This document shows positions 1 through 6,071 of a stretch of DNA of 7,327 bases, in pieces. The position numbers and the translations under genes are program-made. Under the pieces are notes generated by a model, which saw only the letters and a program-made list of their open reading frames with translations, was not told the origin of the DNA and did no database searches. The DNA lies in assembly GCA_038240295.1 (NCBI GenBank), contig JBBSDW010000154.1:1-7327 (forward strand). The letters are read 5' to 3'. Origin of the DNA: JABDDM01 sp038240295. Lineage in GTDB: Bacteria; Bacteroidota; Ignavibacteria; Palsa-1295. The number at the start of each line of letters is the position of its first letter. The stretch's first letter is position 1.

Positions 1-1
1 C

Positions 2-298
2 GAAGAAATGGGCGAGCGTACCGGTCAGCCGCAATGGTACCAGATCTCGCGCACGGTCGAGGAATTCATCAAGCAGGAAAAAGGACTCTACGCGAACGTC
101 GATTTTTACTCGGCGAGTACCTATCACCTGATGGGAATCCCGCTCGATCTCTACACACCGATCTTCGCAATGAGCCGCGTCTCAGGTTGGGTCGCTCATA
201 TCCTCGAGCAATATTCCAACAACCGTCTCATCCGCCCGACCGCCGAATATATCGGCCAGATCGACCAGAAGTACACCCCGCTCGCCGACCGGAAGTAA
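2..298 (+). CDS. gltA: Citrate synthase, C-terminal fragment
   Basis: The last 98 residues of citrate synthase, which condenses oxaloacetate and acetyl-CoA to citrate in the cytoplasm as the entry step of the TCA cycle. The reading frame is open from the window edge, so the N-terminal three quarters lie outside. Visible signatures are NVDFYS (residues 32-37 of the fragment), whose Asp corresponds to the catalytic Asp362 of the E. coli enzyme; IFAMSRVSGWVAH (about 54-66), which carries a substrate-binding Arg; and the C-terminal RP of LIRPTAEYIG (about 76-85), a second conserved Arg. The protein ends KYTPLADRK before a TAA stop. No convincing terminator follows in the 50 bases before the next frame, so read-through into the toxin-antitoxin pair is possible. 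The identification is secure from family knowledge; only the length is unknown. Confidence 0.93.
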   Translation, partial: EEMGERTGQPQWYQISRTVEEFIKQEKGLYANVDFYSASTYHLMGIPLDLYTPIFAMSRVSGWVAHILEQYSNNRLIRPTAEYIGQIDQKYTPLADRK

Positions 299-348
299 CC
301 GGAAGATTTCGGCAGCCTTCAGTGCATTCTTAGCTATGGGCACTTGCT

Positions 349-576
349 TTGGGCGGTGCTCGTTGCTTTGATCATGCGAGATATCATGCCGTAAAGGTCG
401 TCGAACAGGATGGCAAGTTGATCTTGTCCGGTTTACCGTTTCCTAAAGGTGAGAAGGTCGAAGTGGTCGTTCGATCGTCCCACGATTCAGACGATGATGA
501 GGCCTGGAAACGAGTCGCAGTCGAGTCGTTCTTTCGTGATTCAAGCGAGAAAGATTCGGACTACGATCCCTATTGA
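349..576 (+). CDS. Probable antitoxin of a PemK/MazF-type toxin-antitoxin pair
   Basis: A small acidic protein of up to 75 residues. The part RYHAVKVVEQDGKLILSGL followed by PFPKGEKVEVVV (about residues 11-42) looks like the short beta-rich N-terminal domain seen in DUF104/DUF2281-like antitoxins. It is followed by a charged tail rich in Asp, Glu and Ser (SSHDSDDDEAW, then SSEKDSDYDPY), as expected for an antitoxin segment that wraps round its toxin. Its TGA stop is followed at once by the ATG of a PemK/MazF-like frame, the usual antitoxin-toxin order. The start is doubtful: TTG at 349 has no visible ribosome binding site, the residues before RYHAVK look unlike a protein N-terminus, and the nearest ATG (374) is one base out of frame. 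The true N-terminus may therefore be broken by an indel. Function is inferred from context plus composition; exact family not certain. Confidence 0.6.
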   Translation: MGGARCFDHARYHAVKVVEQDGKLILSGLPFPKGEKVEVVVRSSHDSDDDEAWKRVAVESFFRDSSEKDSDYDPY

Positions 577-941
577 ATGATGAGCTGCCATTTTAGCGAC
601 ATCCTCATTCTTGATTTTCCATTCACTAACGTAAAAGCTTCCAAACGTCGCCCCGGCATCGTCTTCATTGTGAAAACGATGGCGATATCCTCTTTGCTCG
701 AATAACAAGTAAAGATCGAGAAGGCTCGTGGGAAGTTACTATTAAAGATTGGCGCGAGAGCGGGTTACTCCATCCCTCTGTCGGGCGGATCGGCAAAGTG
801 GTATCGATGAAAGCTTCCCTCGTCGAACGCCAAATTGGTACGCTTTCCGATCGTGATCAAAGTGCAGTACTTGCAAGGCTTGAAGACCTGATCAATGCGA
901 TGAGAGGCGATAGTCGAACCATCAACGCTCTTGTATCTTAG
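577..941 (+). pseudogene. PemK/MazF-family toxin, frameshifted
   Basis: Two frames together give a complete PemK/MazF-like endoribonuclease toxin of about 121 residues. The first frame starts at ATG 577, directly after the antitoxin stop, and reads DILILDFPFTNVKASKRRPG then IVFIV. This is the family's beta-strand plus the conserved Arg loop. It then goes off and stops at 703-705. The homologous continuation lies in the -1 frame from about 675: NDGDILFARITSKDREGS, DWRESGLLHPSVGRIGK, then VVSMKASLVERQIGTLS and a C-terminal helix ending at TAG 939-941. The junction is the AAAA run at 673-676; one more A there would restore the frame as V-K-N-D-G-D. Family proteins cleave mRNA at specific sites and are neutralised by the upstream gene's product. 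As written the gene cannot make a full toxin. Either it has decayed or a base is missing from the assembly. Confidence 0.8.
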
Positions 942-991
942 ACTTCCCAACCGATGCATTCTCCCGTTTCGCGTTCGTGACTGCTTACCTT

Positions 992-1009
992 GATTAGGGG
1001 TACCTAATC
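992..1009. repeat. Perfect 7-bp inverted repeat, possible operator
   Basis: GATTAGG and CCTAATC flank a four-base GGTA spacer, about 50 bases after the toxin-frame stop. No T-run follows on either strand, so it does not look like an intrinsic terminator. A protein-binding palindrome is possible but unproven. Confidence 0.4.
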
Positions 1010-1271
1010 CTACTCATCGCGCGCTGCGATTTCACACGAACTCCAATTGCATTGTGGGAAATTATGTCAAAAAAACCCTACTTTGGATGTTGCATTCCGG
1101 GACGACAGTGCGTACATTTGTAGGACAGTATTCGTGACGGTGACGGATTTGCCCCCGAAGCCTTCGCTCCTTGCCCGGAGTTGAGTACTGGAAATTGAAA
1201 GCTCTTGTTGGATGTCCTTTGTCGCTCACCCCGCCAAAACTCCAACTACGGTTGTGACATAAACGTAACTT

Positions 1272-1295
1272 GCCTGACTGCTACTTTCGTCAGGC
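1272..1295 (+). promoter_or_regulatory. Hairpin overlapping the putative ribosome binding site of the 1305 gene
   Basis: GCCTGAC (1272-1278) and GTCAGGC (1289-1295) are perfect complements around a 10-base loop. The right arm contains AGG at 1292-1294, the only Shine-Dalgarno-like bases upstream of ATG 1305, so the folded mRNA would hide them. It could equally be a protein-binding palindrome or chance. The pairing is seen; the regulatory role is inference. Confidence 0.35.
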
Positions 1296-1304
1296 TGGAT
1301 TACA

Positions 1305-1796
1305 ATGCTCTGCTTTGCCATGGATACGTATCATATCAATCCGCCGACCGGAGTATCGCTCCGCATCGCGATCAGTACGGTCGCTGTTCTCATTGCGCTT
1401 CAGCTTTTGAGCTGCGGTGCCAAGCAGGATCCGACATCCATCACCCCGATCGTCACGGCTGACACGAAGCCAACTGACGTAGGCTTCGGCATCGAGATGA
1501 ATCCGGCGACAGGAAGCGCATGGAGAGCGGGCGATATTGTGCCGACAAGTATTATCACGGCGATCGATCCAGCCGGTACTTCAGATTTTTGGGATGTGAA
1601 GGCTCGCGGATATTGGCTGAATGGGAAATGGACGATCAAATTCAAGCGCGCACTCACGACGGCCTCGACCGCAAAGGATGTACAACTTTCGACACGCGGT
1701 TCGTACCCCTTCGCATTCGCGATCCATAATAACAACGCACCGGAAGACCACTTCGGGATCGCAAACAGATCTTTCAAGTTAAACCTGATGCAATAA
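1305..1796 (+). CDS. Lipoprotein with partial ethylbenzene-dehydrogenase-like haem-binding domain
   Basis: A 163-residue predicted lipoprotein. A hydrophobic signal segment (about residues 18-36) ends in the lipobox LLSC with Cys37 as the lipid anchor, so the mature protein should sit on the periplasmic side of a membrane. Residues 71-162 resemble the C-terminal half of the ethylbenzene dehydrogenase-type haem-binding domain: AWRAGDIVP (72-80), DVKARGYWLNGKWTIKFKR (97-115), DVQLS (125-129), YPFAFAIHNNNAPEDH (134-149) and a final beta strand FKLNL. Typical members carry a further N-terminal half with one axial haem ligand. Here the signal peptide joins almost directly to the C-terminal half, so haem binding is uncertain. 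ATG 1305 is chosen because AGG lies ten bases before it; ATG 1320 is the alternative and would not change the signal peptide core. The gene is monocistronic, with a terminator 143 bases downstream. The family assignment rests on recalled sequence patterns, moderately sure. Confidence 0.7.
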   Translation: MLCFAMDTYHINPPTGVSLRIAISTVAVLIALQLLSCGAKQDPTSITPIVTADTKPTDVGFGIEMNPATGSAWRAGDIVPTSIITAIDPAGTSDFWDVKARGYWLNGKWTIKFKRALTTASTAKDVQLSTRGSYPFAFAIHNNNAPEDHFGIANRSFKLNLMQ

Positions 1797-1938
1797 ATCC
1801 ACAGGTTACCAAAACCAAGTTTGACCCATCCACGCATCGTGGATTGAAGCGGTCATCTTCGGCGGAGGTGTTTAATCCAAACGTGTTATTTAATCTTTCT
1901 TAATCTTTTCCTCCAATACTCAACCGACACAACTCATG

Positions 1939-1972
1939 ACCGCACCTTCTGGGGAGAAGGTGCGGTTTTTTT
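1939..1972 (+). terminator. Strong intrinsic terminator
   Basis: ACCGCACCTTCT and AGAAGGTGCGGT form a perfect 12-bp stem around a GGGG loop, followed at once by seven T. There is no T-run on the other side, so it works in the plus direction. It most likely ends the transcript of the 1305-1796 lipoprotein, leaving a 3' untranslated tail of about 140 bases that is long enough to hold a small RNA. Confidence 0.92.
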
Positions 1973-2116
1973 AAATATAAAGTCCTTAAAGTCCATCATC
2001 CATTCGCACAACAAATGGGAGATGGCGAAATGATCGGACGCTCCTCAGAATGACTGCTCTAATATTTTGTCCATAATCCAGCGGCAGTTTCTCATCAGAG
2101 CATTATAATTGGGCAT

Positions 2117-2152
2117 GTCATCCTGAACGAGCTTTAGCGAAGTGAAGGATCT
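2117..2152 (+). repeat. Fragment of a dispersed GTCATCCTGA...GAAGGATCT repeat
   Basis: The segment starts GTCATCCTGAAC and ends GTGAAGGATCT. It shares its two ends with the first 26 or so bases of the longer copies at 6072 and 6809 (GTCATCCTGAGCCC then GACGAAGGATCT). It is a short, diverged relative with a different middle, pointing to a repeat family spread through the genome. Confidence 0.6.
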
Positions 2153-2217
2153 AATGGAATCCTAACCACGACAGCGCCATCCCCAAACCGACTCCCCTCA
2201 TCCCCAACCCTTCTCCC

Positions 2218-2252
2218 AAATTTCAGCTTTGACTGCGTCGAAGCTGAAATTT
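2218..2252 (-). terminator. 16-bp hairpin just past pccB, probable terminator
   Basis: AAATTTCAGCTT (2218-2229) pairs perfectly with AAGCTGAAATTT (2241-2252). Inside, GAC and GTC pair across a TGC triloop, with T2230 opposite G2240 as a wobble pair in plus-strand RNA. It begins about 30 bases beyond the pccB stop on the minus strand. A long U-tract is missing, but the stem base is A/T rich and symmetric, so it may end or stabilise transcripts from either side. An imperfect palindromic protein site is the alternative. Confidence 0.6.
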
Positions 2253-2281
2253 AAAAGAAGGCAGATTTTTAAGTCTCACTG

Positions 2282-3883
2282 CTACAGCGGAATATTCCCG
2301 TGCTTCTTCCACGGGTTCGTATCGACCTTCGCCCGCAGCATTTGCAATGCTCGGATCAGGCGCAGCCGTGTATCACGAGGCTCAATGACATCGTCGATAT
2401 ACCCACGCTCAGCAGCGATGAAGGGATTGGCGAAGCGGTGGCGATAGTCGTTCGTAAGCTCTTCTTCCCTGCTCGCGGGATTTGCAGAATCGGCAATTTC
2501 TCTCCTGAAGATGATCTCGACAGCCCCCTTCGGCCCCATCACAGCGATCTCTGCGGTGGGCCAGGCGTAGTTCATGTCGCCGCGGATATGCTTGGAATTC
2601 ATGACATCGTAGGCACCGCCGTAGGCTTTGCGCGTGATGACCGTGATTTTCGGAACCGTCGCTTCGGCAAACGCATAGAGCAATTTCGCCCCGTGACGAA
2701 TGATGCCGCGCCACTCCTGATCGGTGCCGGGCAAAAAGCCCGGAACGTCTTCGAATACGACAAGCGGAATATTAAACGCATCACAAAACCTTACAAAGCG
2801 TGCGCCTTTTACGCTCGAGTCGATATCGAGCACACCGGCCATCGAGAGCGGTTGATTCGCAACGATCCCAACCGATTCGCCGCCCAACCTTCCAAAGCCA
2901 ACTACAATATTCGTTGCATAATCTTTATGCACTTCGAAAAACGAATCTTTATCTACGACCTCCTCGATCACGAGTTTAATATCGTAGGGTTTGTTCGGAT
3001 TATCAGGGATGATCGTGTCGAGCAACGGACAAACGCGGTCTGATGCATCGTCCGTAGGCACGATGGGGGTTTTCTCTTTATTATTTTGCGGCAAATAGCC
3101 GAGGAGCGTTCGAATCCCATCGAGACATTCGAGTTCGTTCGCAACCGCGAAATGCGCGACGCCCGATTTCTGTGCATGCGTATCGGCGCCACCCAGGTCC
3201 TCGCTTGTCACATCCTCGTGTGTAACAGTCTTCACGACGCTCGGGCCCGTCACGAACATGTAGGAAATTCCTTCAACCATCCAGACAAAATCGGTAATAG
3301 CCGGAGAATAAACCGCTCCACCAGCGCAAGGCCCGAGCACTGCACTGATCTGTGGGATGACGCCAGAGGCGAGAGTATTTAAAAGAAAAATATCGGCGTA
3401 GCCGCCGAGCGAAACGACGCCTTCCTGGATACGTGCGCCACCCGAATCGTTTAGCCCGACGATCGGAGCGCCATTTCGCATCGCCATCTCCATCACTTTT
3501 ATAATCTTCTCTGCGTGTGCCTCACTCAGCGACCCGCCGAAGACAGTAAAATCCTGACTAAAAACGTAGACAAATCGGCCGTGAATACGTCCGCAACCTG
3601 TCACAACACCATCGCCGAGCGGACGCTGTTTTTCCAGACCGAAATCATGTGAGCGGTGCCTAACAAACATATCGAACTCCTCGAACGAACCTTCGTCAAG
3701 CAAAAGCGTGATACGTTCGCGCGCTGTCAGCTTTCCTTTCTTGTGCTGATCCTCCATCCGCTTTTCGCCGCCTCCCAAAAGCGCCTCGCTTCGGTAGCGT
3801 GCAAGTAGCTCTTGGGTGCGGAGCGTCGCGGCAACGGTCTTCGCCTGGTCGCGTACGTTCTCTACTTCGCTCGTGAGGGACAT
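2282..3883 (-). CDS. pccB: Propionyl-CoA carboxylase beta chain (biotin-dependent acyl-CoA carboxyltransferase)
   Basis: A full-length 533-residue carboxyltransferase subunit. It moves the carboxyl group from carboxybiotin to an acyl-CoA, normally propionyl-CoA to methylmalonyl-CoA, in a cytoplasmic complex with a biotin carboxylase/carrier subunit. The N-terminal crotonase-like domain shows KGKLTARERI (49-58), NDSGGARIQEGV (145-156) and GPCAGGAVYSPA (184-195). The C-terminal domain shows VVFEDVPGFLPGTDQE (375-390) and RKAYGGAYDVMNSK (418-431). The GGA and AGGA loops match the family's oxyanion holes. The Asp in GGAYDVM (426) matches what is known of propionyl-preferring enzymes, where an Ile-like residue marks acetyl preference; I recall this rather than having checked it. 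The C-terminus KKHGNIPL is typical. Start ATG 3883 gives the usual N-terminus, without a clear Shine-Dalgarno. The gene is last in a probable run with mnmA and a lipoprotein; no alpha subunit is in the window. Confidence 0.95.
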   Translation of the reverse strand: MSLTSEVENVRDQAKTVAATLRTQELLARYRSEALLGGGEKRMEDQHKKGKLTARERITLLLDEGSFEEFDMFVRHRSHDFGLEKQRPLGDGVVTGCGRIHGRFVYVFSQDFTVFGGSLSEAHAEKIIKVMEMAMRNGAPIVGLNDSGGARIQEGVVSLGGYADIFLLNTLASGVIPQISAVLGPCAGGAVYSPAITDFVWMVEGISYMFVTGPSVVKTVTHEDVTSEDLGGADTHAQKSGVAHFAVANELECLDGIRTLLGYLPQNNKEKTPIVPTDDASDRVCPLLDTIIPDNPNKPYDIKLVIEEVVDKDSFFEVHKDYATNIVVGFGRLGGESVGIVANQPLSMAGVLDIDSSVKGARFVRFCDAFNIPLVVFEDVPGFLPGTDQEWRGIIRHGAKLLYAFAEATVPKITVITRKAYGGAYDVMNSKHIRGDMNYAWPTAEIAVMGPKGAVEIIFRREIADSANPASREEELTNDYRHRFANPFIAAERGYIDDVIEPRDTRLRLIRALQMLRAKVDTNPWKKHGNIPL

Positions 3884-3917
3884 ATTACTAAGAGATCAGG
3901 AAAGGTGTAAACCGCTA

Positions 3918-4415
3918 TTAGAAACTTGCATTGAACTGCCCGCTTGCGAGCGTTCGAACGGTGTCCGCACCTGCATTCGGCACCTGCCAGAGGGTACCCG
4001 AGAAACTTCCTTCGAGCGTCGGTGTGACCTGCGTAACGGTGATCGTGCCGCTCCCAACTCCTTGCTGCGCATAAAATTGCTTGTGCGTTACATTGTCCGA
4101 GGAAACGTCATAACTGAGAACTGCAACGGGATCGCTTCCCACGTTCACCGTATACGGCACCGACGTTTGCTTCGGAACAATCACGTTAATGCTTCGCGAA
4201 CCCATCTGGAAACTCTCGGATGCAAGCACAGCATAGTAACTCCCTTGATCCTTGGCCTGCCCATCGGCCGCACTAAAAAATCCTTCACCGGTGACTTCCG
4301 ATTGCAATTCATTCACATTTACCGGAGGTACGACCGGATTCGACTGATTACAACCGATTGCAACTACAGCAAGATAAAAAAGTCCAGCTGAAAAAAGGAG
4401 TCTCGATCGTTTCAT
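3918..4415 (-). CDS. Small lipoprotein, DUF6252-like
   Basis: A 165-residue protein with Lys/Arg at residues 2-5, a hydrophobic segment (6-21) and a lipobox AIGC placing the lipidated Cys at 22, followed by NQSNPVVPPV. This is typical of lipoproteins in the Bacteroidota/Chlorobiota. The mature part alternates polar and beta-forming residues. Its C-terminal pattern, SGTITVTQVTPTLEGSFSGT followed by LASGQFNASF, resembles the beta-sandwich repeats of DUF6252-type proteins (GTITI...ISGTFSF...NGSFN). No catalytic residues are apparent. It begins 15 bases after the mnmA stop and ends 34 bases before pccB, on the same strand, so co-transcription is likely, though the neighbours give no functional clue. 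No Shine-Dalgarno; the start is preceded by A/T-rich bases. The family link is tentative; lipoprotein nature is firm. Confidence 0.8.
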   Translation of the reverse strand: MKRSRLLFSAGLFYLAVVAIGCNQSNPVVPPVNVNELQSEVTGEGFFSAADGQAKDQGSYYAVLASESFQMGSRSINVIVPKQTSVPYTVNVGSDPVAVLSYDVSSDNVTHKQFYAQQGVGSGTITVTQVTPTLEGSFSGTLWQVPNAGADTVRTLASGQFNASF

Positions 4416-4430
4416 ACGTTTATTAGAAAG

Positions 4431-5528
4431 TTAACTTGCACGTTCAATAATACCGCCGCCCACCACATCGTCGCCTTCATAAAATACCACCGATTGGCCG
4501 GGTGTTACGGCCCGTCTCGGTTCGCTAAATTGCACAATAATCAGGTCCTCGCTTAACATTTTGATTTGCGCCGCTGCACCTTCGTCCTTGTAACGAATCT
4601 TCGCAGTAACGCTCAAGCCGCTCTCCGGAAGCACATCATATTTAATGAGATTTACCGATCGCGCGGTCAGCGAATCCGAAAGCAACTCATCATCGTCACC
4701 GAGTATCACGCGGTTATTCAGGACGTCAAGCCCGGTAACATAGAGCGGTGCCGGATGCGAAGGAATGCTGAGGCCAAGACCTTTGCGCTGACCGATCGTA
4801 TAGAACGGCACGCCCGGATGACGACCGACCACTTCATCGTTCAACACAAAATCGCCTGCCGGCGCGAGCTGATCGATCTCGGCGACCGTATCTCGCAAAA
4901 ATCGGCGATAGTTGTTATCGGTCACAAAACAGATCTCGTAACTCTCCTGCTTTTCTGCGATCGGCAACTTCGCCTTTCGCGCCAGTGCTCTCGATTCTTC
5001 TTTCTTTAATCCCTGCAACGGGAAAAGCGTGCGATGAAAATCCTCGGCTCTGACCGACCAAAGTGCGTATGTCTGATCTTTCGTACTATCGACAGCCTTG
5101 CTCAGTATCATGCGCCCGTGTTCCTCGCGAAGCTGCGCATAGTGACCAGTCGCAATAGAGTCGCATCCGAGCGCATCGGCTTTCTTGAGCATCGCACCCC
5201 ACTTGATCTCGCGATTGCACTTGACGCAAGGATTTGGCGTCTCCCCCAGCAAGTACGTCTCCTTAAAATAGTCGATGATCTGTTTGCCAAATACTTCGGT
5301 GAGATCGGTAACGTAATGCGGAATCCCAAGTTGATGTGCCACGCGGCGCGCATCGTTGATCCCATCGAGCGAGCAGCACGAAGTGTCGTTGATCGGACTT
5401 CCGCCGATGTCGTCGTACGAATAAGTCTTGATCGTCATGCCTACGACGGTATGCCCCTGCTCCTTCAGAAGCAAGGCGGCGACCGAGGAATCAAGACCTC
5501 CGCTCATACCCAACAAGACTTTTGCCAT
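4431..5528 (-). CDS. mnmA: tRNA-specific 2-thiouridylase MnmA
   Basis: A full-length 365-residue enzyme that thiolates U34 in the wobble position of tRNAs for Lys, Glu and Gln, using ATP and sulphur relayed from a cysteine desulphurase. The PP-loop SGGLDSSVAA (9-18) binds ATP and adenylates the uridine. The two catalytic cysteines appear as NPCVKCN (Cys101) and SYEICFV (Cys200), close to positions 102 and 199 in E. coli. Also seen are ATGHYA (126-131), DQTYALW (151-157), GRHPGVPFYTIGQRKGLG (235-252) and a C-terminal beta domain ending QSVVFYEGDDVVGGGIIERA. An extra SCCSLDG (50-56) is common in MnmA from several non-proteobacterial groups. ATG 5528 gives the canonical MAKVLLGMSGG start. It heads the probable mnmA-lipoprotein-pccB run and is divergent from the small membrane protein gene. 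Confidence 0.96.
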   Translation of the reverse strand: MAKVLLGMSGGLDSSVAALLLKEQGHTVVGMTIKTYSYDDIGGSPINDTSCCSLDGINDARRVAHQLGIPHYVTDLTEVFGKQIIDYFKETYLLGETPNPCVKCNREIKWGAMLKKADALGCDSIATGHYAQLREEHGRMILSKAVDSTKDQTYALWSVRAEDFHRTLFPLQGLKKEESRALARKAKLPIAEKQESYEICFVTDNNYRRFLRDTVAEIDQLAPAGDFVLNDEVVGRHPGVPFYTIGQRKGLGLSIPSHPAPLYVTGLDVLNNRVILGDDDELLSDSLTARSVNLIKYDVLPESGLSVTAKIRYKDEGAAAQIKMLSEDLIIVQFSEPRRAVTPGQSVVFYEGDDVVGGGIIERAS

Positions 5529-5600
5529 ACCATGAGTGAACAGTGAGCAAACAAGGCAGGTTGCAAAATCAAAATCGAACGAATCACTCTCCGACTCCCT

Positions 5601-5628
5601 TCATACTTCATAACTCATACTTCATACT
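5601..5628 (+). repeat. Two tandem 14-base units before the small membrane protein gene
   Basis: TCATACTTCATAAC is followed directly by TCATACTTCATACT, identical at 12 of 14 positions. It lies in the divergent intergenic region between mnmA and the 5639 gene. A similar CTTCA-rich low-complexity stretch, read on the opposite strand, follows the same gene at about 5960-6018. It could be simple-sequence slippage or a binding site for the divergent promoters. Confidence 0.6.
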
Positions 5629-5638
5629 TGCCAACAAC

Positions 5639-5959
5639 GTGGGCGCAATCATTTACTGGGGACTTCTTCGCTTCACCGTCGTGCTCATCGGAGCCTGGGC
5701 GCTCTATAGCTACATGCCGAATTACGGAGAGTGGTGGTCGCTTTTTTTTGTATCGGTTGGCGTGATCGTGATTTACCCGGCCCAGTTAGCTTACATGAAG
5801 CACCAGAAAGCCGTCACGCGCGCATCCCGAAATCCCCTCTGCGCAACCTGCAAACATTTCATCGCCGATAACACCCTCTGCGAGATCCTGGACGAGCATG
5901 TGACGCGCGACTACACCCCCTGCGAAGGAAACGCATGGGAGCCGGTCGGGCAAGGATGA
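5639..5959 (+). CDS. Small two-span membrane protein with four-cysteine C-terminal domain
   Basis: Function not recognised. With GTG 5639 as start the product has 106 residues. Two hydrophobic segments (about 3-23 and 33-52) are linked by a short SYMPNYGEWW loop. A basic stretch (KHQKAVTRASR, 54-64) follows, then a compact domain with cysteines at 68, 71, 81 and 95 and His73: LCATCKHF, LCEILDEHVTRDYTPC, EGNAWEP. The CxxC plus two later Cys suggests a zinc or other metal knuckle, by inference only. By the positive-inside rule the basic segment and Cys domain should be cytoplasmic. An in-frame GTG at 5543 would add 32 residues, but they are encoded by low-complexity repeats and that start would leave only 14 bases to the divergent mnmA start, so I reject it. 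No Shine-Dalgarno at either start. The gene stands alone on its strand. Confidence 0.65.
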   Translation: MGAIIYWGLLRFTVVLIGAWALYSYMPNYGEWWSLFFVSVGVIVIYPAQLAYMKHQKAVTRASRNPLCATCKHFIADNTLCEILDEHVTRDYTPCEGNAWEPVGQG

Positions 5960-6071
5960 AGGGTGAAGGCTGAAGGGGGAAGGATGCAGAATGTCAGGTA
6001 AAGGCTGAAGGGACAGGTTTTCTTGAGCCAAAGTAGTATGATTCTTAACCAAAGGACTCCGCTTGGGACGA

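Larger units (their letters stand above)
942..1304. other. Intergenic stretch, no confident gene
   Basis: The 363 bases between the broken toxin and the lipoprotein gene hold no frame with recognisable protein character. They contain the inverted repeat at 992-1009 and the hairpin at 1272-1295. A 19-codon ATG frame at 1064-1123 has a purine-rich GGGAA just upstream and three cysteines, but nothing else supports it. The region should hold the promoter of the 1305 gene; I could not pick a convincing -35/-10 pair by eye. Confidence 0.5.
1797..2281. other. Intergenic stretch between convergent genes
   Basis: No coding frame is credible here. From left to right it holds a 7-bp hairpin (ATCCACG-CAT-CGTGGAT, 1828-1844), the strong terminator at 1939-1972, a short direct repeat AAAGTCC (1979-1985 and 1988-1994), a dispersed-repeat fragment at 2117-2152, a pyrimidine-rich segment (about 2190-2217) resembling a decayed copy of the CTCACCCAACCTCTCC repeat found intact near 6596, and the long hairpin at 2218-2252. 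Confidence 0.6.

Noticed and set aside
673..677. Programmed -1 frameshifting in the toxin gene
   Set aside because: Read in frame the site is GTG-AAA-ACG, which is not a canonical X-XXY-YYZ slippery heptamer, and I saw no clear downstream stimulatory structure; mutation or assembly error is simpler.
765..959. 64-codon minus-strand frame
   Set aside because: Antisense to the second half of the toxin; no protein-like features.
1064..1123. 19-codon frame with three cysteines and an upstream GGGAA
   Set aside because: Too short to judge, no family resemblance, no neighbour that would explain a peptide; chance is likely.
1400..1837. 145-codon minus-strand frame opposite the lipoprotein
   Set aside because: The plus-strand frame has a lipobox and domain motifs and is followed by a plus-direction terminator; this one has neither.
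2300..3043. 247-codon plus-strand open frame and other long frames opposite pccB
   Set aside because: Antisense shadow of pccB, whose full family motifs are on the minus strand; the product has no recognisable domain.
3816..4391. 191-codon plus-strand open frame across the pccB-lipoprotein junction
   Set aside because: It overlaps two well-supported minus-strand genes and its Arg/His-rich composition is typical of antisense translation.
5543..5638. Upstream GTG start extending the four-cysteine protein by 32 residues
   Set aside because: The added residues come from CTTCATA low-complexity repeats and the start would sit 14 bases from the divergent mnmA start, leaving no room for promoters.
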